From Adhaeribacter sp. (GTDB lineage: Bacteria > Bacteroidota > Bacteroidia > Cytophagales > Hymenobacteraceae): a DNA stretch of 7,205 nucleotides. The notes under the pieces were generated by a model. The model did not search any database. It was not told where the DNA came from and was given only the letters and a program-made list of their open reading frames with translations. The position numbers and the translations under genes are program-made. The stretch is from positions 1 through 7,205 of the forward strand of contig JAQBNV010000329.1 of NCBI GenBank assembly GCA_028288395.1, in the 5' to 3' direction. Of this stretch, positions 1 through 5,383 are shown one piece after another; the first letter of the stretch is position 1, and the number at the start of each line of letters is the position of its first letter.

Positions 1-48
1 CTTTTCTCGTGGCTTTTCCTTTCCATTACAAATTTAAAAATTAAACAT

Positions 49-56
49 TACATTTG
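49..56 (+). promoter_or_regulatory. Bacteroidota-type -7 promoter element (TACATTTG)
   Basis: The octamer TACATTTG fits the TAnnTTTG -7 element used by the Bacteroidota primary sigma factor, and the same octamer occurs at 1501-1508 before the ABC operon. No clear TTG or TTTG -33 element lies at the expected distance upstream. Transcription would begin only a few bases before the first conserved codons of the dehydrogenase remnant (68), which leaves no room for a leader or start codon. It is either the real promoter, now fused too close to the gene, or a chance match. Confidence 0.45.
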
Positions 57-67
57 CAGCTCTACCC

Positions 68-1017
68 GAAAAAATACTGGTAACCGGTGCCTCCGGGCAA
101 TTAGGCTCAGAATTAACCCTGGAACTTCGCAAAATTTACGGTGCAGCCAATGTCATTGCTTCCGATATTGCCATGCCGCCCCAAGGTGAGCTAACCGAAT
201 CGGGTCCCTTCGAAATATTAGATGTTTTAAACCGGCATAACCTCGCCGAAAAAGCCTACCGGCATAATATTACCCAGATCTACCACCTAACAGCTGTACT
301 TTCGGCTACCGGCGAAAGCCGACCTAAGTTTACCTGGAAAGTGAACATGAAAGGCCTTGAAAATATTCTGGACCTGGCCACCGAAAAAGGCATTGCCAAG
401 ATTTACTGGCCTAGTTCTATTGCGGTTTTCGGCCCCAATACCCCCGCCAGCAAACATCGCAGCACACCATCATGGACCCCAACACCGTATATGGCATCAG
501 CAAGCAAACCGGCGAGCGCTTTTGTGAATATTATGCCCACCGCTATAAAATGGACGTGCGCAGCCTGCGTCACCCGGGTTTAATTGGTTACAAAGCCCTA
601 CCGGGAGGCGGCACCACCGATTATGCCGTGGATATTTACCACAAGGCAGTTGCCAGCCAGCCTTTTACCTGTTACCTGGAGGCAGACACTTACATGCCCA
701 TGATGTATATGCCGGATGCCCTGAAAGCCACCCTGGATTTAATGCACGCGCCGGCCCAGAATATTACCATCCACTCTTCGTATAACCTGGCGGCCATGAG
801 TTTTTCGCCGGCCGAAATAGCGGCTTCTATTCAAAAACTGGTGCCGGATTTCCAGATTACCTACGCGCCCGATTTCCGGCAGCAGATTGCCGACTCGTGG
901 CACCGGAGCATCGACGACACCCCTGCCTGCCAGGACTGGCAATGGCAACCGAAGTATGATCTGGACAGTATGACGGCAGATATGCTGGCGAATCTACGAC
1001 TGCTGAAAGGATTGTAG
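68..1017 (+). pseudogene. tdh: SDR-type L-threonine 3-dehydrogenase, frameshifted and without a start codon
   Basis: An intact version would oxidise L-threonine to 2-amino-3-ketobutyrate with NAD+ in the cytoplasm, the first step of threonine breakdown to glycine. The family is the extended short-chain dehydrogenases, not the zinc-dependent Tdh of E. coli. Visible marks are the Rossmann glycine motif GASGQLG (about 86-106), the SSIAVFG serine region (413-433), the catalytic YGISK (490-504), and the family-specific stretches PGGGTTDYAVDIYHKA, PMMYMPDALKA and FRQQIADSWHRSIDD. Joining the frames gives about 316 residues, the usual length. Two lesions are present. The reading frame switches at the C5 run 441-445: adding one C restores TPRQQTSQHTIMDPNTVYGISK-type sequence. 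The N-terminal frame is also open back to 38 without ATG, GTG or TTG before the ATG at 173, which lies beyond the nucleotide-binding motif. Each lesion sits by a homopolymer (A6 at 69-74, C5 at 441-445), so sequencing error is the main alternative to true decay. Family identity is confident; inactivity is less so. Confidence 0.85.
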
Positions 1018-1128
1018 GCAGTTATTAAGTATTAGTGGTTAGTTTTATACCGGGCGCTCGCTTCCTTTTACCATGCCAGGAAATTTATTCTTTAGGCCGG
1101 ACAGGGGCAAAATAGTGTTAGTCCTTAT

Positions 1129-1167
1129 ATAAAATAAATCCGGTTAAAGCCGATTGCCTTATTTTAT
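1129..1167. terminator. Possible terminator hairpin downstream of the dehydrogenase remnant
   Basis: ATAAAATAA (1129-1137) and TTATTTTAT (1159-1167) form a perfect 9-bp inverted repeat. A smaller CGGT/GCCG stem (1141-1144 with 1149-1152) is nested inside. The A-rich and T-rich arms on both sides resemble a bidirectional terminator, but the GC core is short and the element lies 112 bases past the stop codon at 1017. The call is tentative. Confidence 0.3.
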
Positions 1168-1227
1168 AATCCTCCGCTTAAGCCGATAGGCAGTATTTAA
1201 TACCAAATCGCATGAACAAGGCGCCAT

Positions 1228-1375
1228 ACTGCATGTAACTTAAAGCCGGCAGGTTGTAAATGTGAAATGGTATTACTTGGACCTATAAATTTAGCCAGTT
1301 TTGAACTGGCAGGCTGTCCAAAACTTCCTTTCCGGTACATACCAGCTCGAAGCTGGCGCGAGCAGCTGTTAATTA
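1228..1375. repeat. Cluster of three degenerate hairpin repeat units
   Basis: Three related units occur in the same orientation. Unit one is around GCCGGCAGGTTGT (1245-1257). Unit two contains GCCAGTT-TTG-AACTGGC (1294-1310), a perfect 7-bp stem with a 3-base loop, followed by AGGCTGT. Unit three contains CCAGCT-CGA-AGCTGG (1342-1356), a 6-bp stem with a 3-base loop, followed by CGCGAGCAGCTGT. The core positions are about 61 and 47 bases apart. The pattern suggests an intergenic repeat family of the kind common in Cytophagales genomes, but multi-copy status cannot be shown from this window. Confidence 0.5.
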
Positions 1376-1399
1376 TTCTTACAAATCCCTTAACCTGAC

Positions 1400-1423
1400 G
1401 GCTATGGTGAAAACACCATAGCC
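1400..1423. other. Perfect 10-bp hairpin with an AAAA loop
   Basis: GGCTATGGTG (1400-1409) and CACCATAGCC (1414-1423) pair perfectly around an AAAA loop. No T-run follows on either strand, so it does not look like an intrinsic terminator. It lies 77 bases upstream of the operon -7 box and directly after the repeat cluster. It may belong to that repeat element or be a protein-binding palindrome. Confidence 0.5.
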
Positions 1424-1500
1424 AATGCACCTTCCTTCACCGCATTTCAGAAATTAAAACATTTATTCCTTTAAATATTAGGAATCGTAAATCCTTTTTC

Positions 1501-1508
1501 TACATTTG
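1501..1508 (+). promoter_or_regulatory. -7 promoter element of the ABC/GntR operon (TACATTTG)
   Basis: TACATTTG fits the Bacteroidota -7 consensus TAnnTTTG. Its position, 38 bases before the ATG at 1547, gives a short leader. No convincing TTG -33 element is visible upstream. The operator palindrome begins at the next base, so a bound repressor would cover the transcription start. Confidence 0.6.
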
Positions 1509-1534
1509 TAGTGTACTATATAACTAATACACTA
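1509..1534. promoter_or_regulatory. Palindromic operator, likely for the GntR/YtrA-type regulator encoded at 3179
   Basis: TAGTGTA (1509-1515) and TACACTA (1528-1534) form perfect 7-bp inverted arms with a 12-base spacer; further inner matches (TA/TA at 1517-1518 and 1525-1526) give partial symmetry centred at 1521/1522. The inner half-sites AGTGTA-N12-TACACT are, from memory, almost the site described for Bacillus subtilis YtrA (the same half-sites with a 13-base spacer). The palindrome directly follows the -7 box and precedes an operon encoding a YtrA-type protein. That points to autorepression by blocking transcription initiation. The palindrome is seen directly; its ligand is inferred. 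Confidence 0.7.
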
Positions 1535-1546
1535 ACCCATGCAAAA

Positions 1547-2401
1547 ATGATACAAATAGAGAACCTGAGTTTTGGCTATTCTAAGCGGGCGATACTTTTT
1601 AAAGACCTGCATTTATCTTTGTCGAAAGGCCATATTTATGGCTTATTAGGTAAAAACGGGGCCGGTAAATCAACCCTGTTGAAAAACATAATCGGGCTGG
1701 CTTTTCCGTTTAAAGGGTCGGTGCATATTAATGGTTTAACGGTAGCCAACCGCTCGCCGCAGGTTCTCGAAAACCTGTATTTTATTCCGGAAGAAATTTA
1801 TGTACCGGCTGTTACCGCGGCCAAGTTCGTCAGCAGCACGGCCGGCTTTTACCCGAATTTTAACGTAGCGGAATTTTACCAGTACCTGAAGGAGTTTGAA
1901 GTATACCGCGAAGCCGTCCTAGATAAATTGTCTTTCGGGCAGCAGAAAAAGGTAATGATTGCTTTTGGCCTGGCTACCAATACGCCGTTACTGGTGATGG
2001 ACGAACCAACCAACGGCCTCGATATTCCATCCAAAGTGCAGTTCCGGAAAATTATTGCTTCGGCCCTGACCGAAGACCGCTGCATTATTATTTCTACCCA
2101 CCAGGTCCGGGACCTGGATAGCCTGATTGATACGCTGGTGGTGTTGCATAACCAGGAAATTGTGCTGAACCTGGAACTCGACACCATCGCGGAAAAACTA
2201 ACCTTTACTACGCTGCAAAACACCGAAGATTACGAAATTCTGTACGCCGAGGAAAATATCCGGGGCCAGCAGGTGATTATGCCCAACCACGAAGGCAATT
2301 ACAGCAAAGTAGACATGGAATTATTATTTAATGCCATTATCAGCGGCAAAACAACTATCACGGACTATTTAAATAACCCAGTTTATGCAAAATCACTTTA
2401 G
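1547..2401 (+). CDS. ABC transporter ATP-binding protein (YtrB-like)
   Basis: This is the cytoplasmic ATPase subunit of an ABC transporter, 284 residues. It has a Walker A GKNGAGKST (35-43), the signature LSFGQ (128-132, a variant of LSGGQ), a Walker B LLVMDEPTNGLD (148-159) and the switch histidine in STH (H185). The Q-loop region reads FIPEE (79-83), without the usual glutamine, as in many ABC-2-type ATPases. About 90 residues after the switch form a poorly conserved C-terminal extension. The ATG at 1547 is chosen because MIQIENLSFGY is a typical beginning; a GTG in frame at 1511 lies inside the operator and is rejected. No Shine-Dalgarno is visible. The 3' end overlaps the next gene by 17 bases, which implies translational coupling with the membrane partner. 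The GntR gene in the same operon suggests an inducible, envelope-related transporter. The substrate is unknown. Confidence 0.9.
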   Translation: MIQIENLSFGYSKRAILFKDLHLSLSKGHIYGLLGKNGAGKSTLLKNIIGLAFPFKGSVHINGLTVANRSPQVLENLYFIPEEIYVPAVTAAKFVSSTAGFYPNFNVAEFYQYLKEFEVYREAVLDKLSFGQQKKVMIAFGLATNTPLLVMDEPTNGLDIPSKVQFRKIIASALTEDRCIIISTHQVRDLDSLIDTLVVLHNQEIVLNLELDTIAEKLTFTTLQNTEDYEILYAEENIRGQQVIMPNHEGNYSKVDMELLFNAIISGKTTITDYLNNPVYAKSL

Positions 2402-3164
2402 CCTTTCCCGCTTCGGCCGGCTCTTTCGGAAACATACCGCCGAGTATTTTAAAGCTTATTCTATGTCGTTGGTGGTATTATTAGGAGCATTAAGTTTATT
2501 TTTAGGGTTTGCGGCTTATACAACCCACGCACTGATAGCACCCCAGCAACAAGCCGTTTTATATTTTATTGGCCTCCTGGCCGCCGGTACCATATTTACC
2601 AGCAATGTATTTATAAATTTAAGTGACAAGAAAACGGCCATCGCCGCATTAACCTTACCCGCCTCGCACCTGGAAAAATTCCTGCTCGCCTGGCTTTATT
2701 CCTTTGTTATTTTTTTTATTATCTATACCCTGGCCTTTTACCTGATAGATGCCATTGTAATAAATATTGATAACAGCCGTGGTCAACCCCGGGTATTGTT
2801 TAATATTTTAAATAATGAAGACGAGGTTAATAAAATATTCTTTGTTTACATCTTCCTGCACGCCGTTGCGATCTGGGGCGCCGTCTACTTTCAGAAAATG
2901 CATTTTATCAAAACTGCCTTCACCCTTTTTCTTGCTATTGCGGCATTCGCCTTGTTCAATTTCGTTTTTATGGGAGCATTAATAGGCAAAGACATTCAGA
3001 TGGCTATGCCGTTTGGGGCCATGGTTGTTAACGAAAAAGCTGATCAGTACCTGCATATAAGTTCCTGGGACACTCACCAAAGAATAATCATATTAACTTT
3101 TATATTGATGGCAGTGGCACTGTGGCTATCTAGTTATATGCGGCTAAAAGAAAAACAGGTTTAG
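2385..3164 (+). CDS. ABC transporter membrane subunit, six predicted helices
   Basis: The 259-residue protein is strongly hydrophobic, with six likely membrane helices at about 27-46, 57-77, 100-125, 150-169, 176-199 and 233-251. The stretch LTLPASHLEKFLLAWL (89-104), just before helix three, resembles a conserved segment of ABC-2-type permeases in Bacteroidota. It has no nucleotide-binding domain and no signal peptide. It begins inside the ATPase gene (17-base overlap) and is followed 14 bases later by the GntR regulator, so it is almost certainly the membrane partner of the ATPase. A homodimer would complete a four-domain transporter. Whether it exports a compound, protects against a cell-wall-active agent or acts as a sensor cannot be decided from the sequence. 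Confidence 0.8.
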   Translation: MQNHFSLSRFGRLFRKHTAEYFKAYSMSLVVLLGALSLFLGFAAYTTHALIAPQQQAVLYFIGLLAAGTIFTSNVFINLSDKKTAIAALTLPASHLEKFLLAWLYSFVIFFIIYTLAFYLIDAIVINIDNSRGQPRVLFNILNNEDEVNKIFFVYIFLHAVAIWGAVYFQKMHFIKTAFTLFLAIAAFALFNFVFMGALIGKDIQMAMPFGAMVVNEKADQYLHISSWDTHQRIIILTFILMAVALWLSSYMRLKEKQV

Positions 3165-3165
3165 A

Positions 3166-3175
3166 GAGGAAAGGG
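3166..3175 (+). promoter_or_regulatory. Shine-Dalgarno-like ribosome binding site before the GntR gene
   Basis: The purine run GAGGAAAGGG between the permease stop and the ATG at 3179 is the clearest Shine-Dalgarno-like sequence in this window, where the other starts mostly lack one. It supports the start at 3179 and may allow the regulator to be translated independently of the genes before it. Confidence 0.5.
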
Positions 3176-3178
3176 AAA

Positions 3179-3562
3179 ATGGAATTCAGAAACAACGAAG
3201 CAATATACCTGCAGATTGCAGCCTATGTAAGCGAACATATTTTATTGGGCAAATGGCCCGCCGAACACAAAATTCCTTCGGTCCGGGATTTGGCCGTGAC
3301 ATTACAGGTTAACCCCAATACGGTTATGCGTACCTACGAATTTTTGCAGAACCAGGAGGTTATTTATAACAAAAGGGGTATCGGCTTTTTTGTAGCCTTT
3401 AACGGTAACAAAAAAGTGAAAGCTTTCCGGAAAGAGCGATTCCTGCAGCAGGATTTACCGGAATTCCTGCGGAATATGTACCTGCTGGATATTGATCCGG
3501 ACGAGATTAAGATCCGCTACGAGCAATTCAAATCAGAACACTTCGGCATTAAACAAGACTAA
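3179..3562 (+). CDS. GntR family transcriptional regulator, YtrA subfamily
   Basis: A 127-residue DNA-binding protein. The N-terminal winged helix-turn-helix spans about residues 7-75 and carries the GntR marks KIPSVRDLA (31-39), the recognition-helix stretch VNPNTVMRTYEFL (44-56) and the wing GIGFFV (67-72). The remaining 50 residues are charged and helical, far shorter than the ligand domains of FadR or HutC types. A short tail like this is typical of the YtrA subfamily, where it is thought to serve dimerisation. It follows the permease by 14 bases and is followed by the last operon gene after 7 bases. The palindrome at 1509-1534 is its likely operator, making it an autorepressor of the transporter. 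In Firmicutes the regulator usually comes first in such operons; here it is third. The inducer is unknown; cell-wall-active antibiotics are a reasonable guess from the B. subtilis relative. Confidence 0.9.
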   Translation: MEFRNNEAIYLQIAAYVSEHILLGKWPAEHKIPSVRDLAVTLQVNPNTVMRTYEFLQNQEVIYNKRGIGFFVAFNGNKKVKAFRKERFLQQDLPEFLRNMYLLDIDPDEIKIRYEQFKSEHFGIKQD

Positions 3563-3569
3563 AAACATT

Positions 3570-4301
3570 ATGAAAAAAAGTAATATATTTTTATTAGTAG
3601 CGGTAATAATCTTACTGGCCTCGCTGGTAAGCTATAATACCACCCTGAAAGCCGAATATTTATCTGGTGCCCACCGAGACCCTTACCGGCATTTTAACAC
3701 TTTTAATCTGAAAGGCTTTGATGAGATAGCGATAAATACCAATAACGGCGTTAATGTAAAGATTCAGCAAGGCAGCCACCAGGCAAGAATACTTAAACGG
3801 GAAACCGAAAACATAAAATTTAAACAAGTAGGCAAATTGCTAATGGTGGAAATAAATTATCCGGAAGACCGCAATAATTATTACGGACCGGAGCAGGTGG
3901 TAATAACCATGCCTATCTTAAAAGCTTTAAGAGCCGATACAACCCCCAGGGAGGTAAAAAAGCCGAAAGACCAGGAATGGGTTACCAATACTGCATGGTC
4001 TACTATAAAAATAACCGGATTTACCCAAGACAGTTTATTTATAAACCAGGACAAGATGACTACCGTAGAAATGACGGCCAATAAGCTGGCCTACTTACAT
4101 GCCATTACCGGTCAAAATCCCGGTAGCGCGTCGAGCCTGCACCTCGATAAAAATAATACCATCGCCCGGGCAATTCTAGACATCCGCAATAACAGTGAGT
4201 TGACGCTAAAGAATATATTTATCCCGCAACTTACCTACCAATTCTCTGACAGTGCCAAAGTTAATTTTTCGGGTGCGGCGCTGGCCATTCTGAAGAAATA
4301 A
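3570..4301 (+). CDS. Exported or membrane-anchored beta-rich protein, GIN/DUF2807-like
   Basis: A 243-residue protein of unknown function. The N-terminus is MKKSN followed by a hydrophobic segment (6-22), which fits a signal anchor or an uncleaved signal peptide; no lipobox cysteine is present. The rest alternates short hydrophobic strands with turns. It includes FDEIAINTNNGVNVKIQQG (50-68), VVITMPILKALRAD (110-123) and a final NFSGAALAILKK, a pattern like the GIN domain (DUF2807), a repetitive beta-helix found in many Bacteroidota surface proteins. That resemblance is by eye and moderate. ATG 3570 is chosen over an in-frame ATG at 3492 because the signal-like sequence starts here and the longer form overlaps the GntR gene by 71 bases. 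It is the last gene of the operon and ends 34 bases before the terminator, so it probably works outside the cytoplasm with the transporter, perhaps as an accessory or sensing component. Confidence 0.75.
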   Translation: MKKSNIFLLVAVIILLASLVSYNTTLKAEYLSGAHRDPYRHFNTFNLKGFDEIAINTNNGVNVKIQQGSHQARILKRETENIKFKQVGKLLMVEINYPEDRNNYYGPEQVVITMPILKALRADTTPREVKKPKDQEWVTNTAWSTIKITGFTQDSLFINQDKMTTVEMTANKLAYLHAITGQNPGSASSLHLDKNNTIARAILDIRNNSELTLKNIFIPQLTYQFSDSAKVNFSGAALAILKK

Positions 4302-4334
4302 ACCTCTTTACCACGAAATAAAACATGCGCGAGC

Positions 4335-4370
4335 GCCGGCCGGTCTTTGAATCGGCCGGCACTTTTGGTT
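4335..4370 (+). terminator. Rho-independent terminator of the ABC/GntR operon
   Basis: GCCGGCCG (4335-4342) and CGGCCGGC (4353-4360) form a perfect 8-bp GC stem around a 10-base loop, followed by ACTTTTGGTTTT. The position 34 bases after the stop at 4301 fits the end of the four-gene operon and separates it from the gene at 4460. Confidence 0.8.
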
Positions 4371-4459
4371 TTGCCTGCGTTTTAGCTTTTTACGCGAATT
4401 TCGGTTATCCTTCCTTCCCATATATCCGTTAGAGCCAAAGGTTACTTTCTTTAGTAGGT

Positions 4460-5185
4460 ATGATTGTAAATGCGGTTCCGGAAGGGTGGGAAATAATTTA
4501 CCAGCAGGCCCACGCGTTGTTGGCGGCGCAGGTAGCTTTTGCCTGGCGCATCTCCGACCGGCCTGCCCGGTGGGTAGACACCCTGGCCGCCATTGCCCAA
4601 CACGACGACGGGCAGAAATTCTGGGCCGGCAAAAATGGCCTGACGCCCGCCGGAGCCCCGGCAAATTTTACCATGCTGCCCTTTTCGCTGGCGCAGGCTA
4701 CTCAGGTAATGACCGAAGCTCGCTACCAGGGCCGGTGGCGCTGCCTGCTTACCTCCATGCACCTTTCTTTTTTGTACGAAGAACTGCGCGGCCAGAATTT
4801 CAAGACAGATGCTTTCCTGGATGAGCAACTGGAAAACCAGAAGCAATGGCGCAAGGAGTTGAAAATAAATAAAGAAAAAGCCCGGCAGGCTTATGACCTC
4901 ATGCAATGGTGCGATCGCTTATCGCTTATTTTGTGCCGCAGCCAGTTACCCGAAGCCGAACGCACCCTGGAAGTAAGCAAAGGTCCCGATGGGGTACAAT
5001 ACCATGTCATTCAGCAAAAAGATGGTTTGATTAAAGTAAACCCCTGGCCATTTGAGCCTAAAAATTTCACCGTTTCGGTAGAAGCATCATACCTGACTCA
5101 ACTGCAATTTACCGATGAAAACGAGTTAACCACCGCCCTGGAAAAAGCGCCTATCCGGGAAAAATACTGGGAAATAGCAAAGTGA
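4460..5185 (+). CDS. DUF3891-like protein with HD-hydrolase-like conserved residues
   Basis: A soluble 241-residue protein, recognised by pattern as DUF3891; the family has no established function. Typical segments are QQAHALLAAQVAFAW (15-29), TLAAIAQHDDG (41-51), LTPAGAPANFTM (61-72), RWRCLLTSMHLSFL (92-105) and QWCDRLSLIL (149-158). The ordered residues H18, H48-D49, H101 and D152 resemble the metal-binding H...HD...D arrangement of HD phosphohydrolases. The inference is a metal-dependent hydrolase fold, but no substrate can be named. There is no signal peptide or membrane segment, so it is cytoplasmic. The start at 4460 gives MIVNAVPEGWEIIYQQAH, close to the expected family beginning. It stands alone, 90 bases after the upstream terminator and 198 bases before the next gene. 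No clear TAnnTTTG promoter or ribosome binding site was found. Confidence 0.8.
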   Translation: MIVNAVPEGWEIIYQQAHALLAAQVAFAWRISDRPARWVDTLAAIAQHDDGQKFWAGKNGLTPAGAPANFTMLPFSLAQATQVMTEARYQGRWRCLLTSMHLSFLYEELRGQNFKTDAFLDEQLENQKQWRKELKINKEKARQAYDLMQWCDRLSLILCRSQLPEAERTLEVSKGPDGVQYHVIQQKDGLIKVNPWPFEPKNFTVSVEASYLTQLQFTDENELTTALEKAPIREKYWEIAK

Positions 5186-5260
5186 AAAAATAACCTTTTT
5201 ACAATTAGTTTGGCTTTTTAGTGTTCATATCATACCGGCTGTTTATATTTATACTGGTTT

Positions 5261-5285
5261 ATACCGCCTTTTATCCCGGCGGTAT
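5261..5285. other. Hairpin in the DUF3891-DUF4403 intergenic region
   Basis: ATACCGCC (5261-5268) and GGCGGTAT (5278-5285) are a perfect 8-bp inverted repeat with a 9-base loop. No T-run follows on either strand, so it is a weak terminator candidate. It partly overlaps three short direct repeats beginning with ATACCGG, ATACTGG and ATACCGC at 5232, 5251 and 5261. A regulatory role is possible but unproven. Confidence 0.4.
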
Positions 5286-5311
5286 GGCCCCACGAACTAA
5301 ACCCAGTGATA

Positions 5312-5358
5312 GCCTGTTAGCAGGATGAGCCGCTTATCAGCCATCGCTGAAAGCAGGC
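5312..5358 (+). other. Nested hairpins just upstream of the lipoprotein gene
   Basis: GCCTG (5312-5316) pairs with CAGGC (5354-5358), enclosing TCAGC-CATC-GCTGA (5337-5350). A competing CCTG/CAGG pairing exists at 5313-5324. The segment would lie in the 5' leader of the gene at 5384 if transcription starts upstream, for example near TTAGTTTG (5205-5212), a one-mismatch -7 candidate. It matches no riboswitch I recognise. Confidence 0.25.
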
Positions 5359-5383
5359 ACCATTTTGGAGATAAGCTTATTCT

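Larger units (their letters stand above)
1018..1500. other. Gene-free intergenic stretch with hairpins and degenerate repeats
   Basis: About 480 bases separate the dehydrogenase remnant from the ABC operon promoter. They hold an AT-rich inverted repeat (1129-1167), a cluster of imperfect GCCAGC-type hairpin repeats (about 1228-1375) and a perfect 10-bp hairpin (1400-1423). There is also an imperfect direct repeat, with a TTAAAGCCGATTGCC-like segment at 1144-1158 and a related one at 1178-1191. A 77-codon open frame on the - strand (1430-1197) covers the repeats and is probably not a gene. I see no tRNA or other recognisable RNA gene. Confidence 0.6.

Noticed and set aside
1197..1430. 77-codon open frame on the - strand
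   Set aside because: It lies over the repeat cluster and palindrome, and its repeated QPAGFKL/QPASSKL pattern comes from the DNA repeats. No recognisable domain or ribosome site is present.
1018..1500. CRISPR array or tRNA in the repeat-rich intergenic region
   Set aside because: The repeats are degenerate and unevenly spaced, with no constant spacer length. No cloverleaf or T-loop sequence was found.
1511..1546. GTG-initiated extension of the ABC ATPase
   Set aside because: It starts inside the operator immediately after the -7 box, so it would have almost no leader. The ATG at 1547 gives the typical family beginning.
1876..2223. - strand open frame within the ABC ATPase
   Set aside because: It is antisense to the conserved signature and Walker B region; it is Ser/Arg-rich with no motif.
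3492..3569. ATG 26 codons upstream of the GIN-like protein
   Set aside because: It would overlap the GntR gene by 71 bases and put a charged, low-complexity stretch before the signal-like segment.
4486..4824. 112-codon + strand frame inside the DUF3891-like gene
   Set aside because: It is in another frame of a well-supported gene, with Arg/Pro/Gly-rich composition typical of an out-of-frame translation.
4308..4906. Two - strand open frames opposite the DUF3891-like gene
   Set aside because: They are antisense to a gene with clear family motifs, have low-complexity composition, and one runs through the terminator hairpin.
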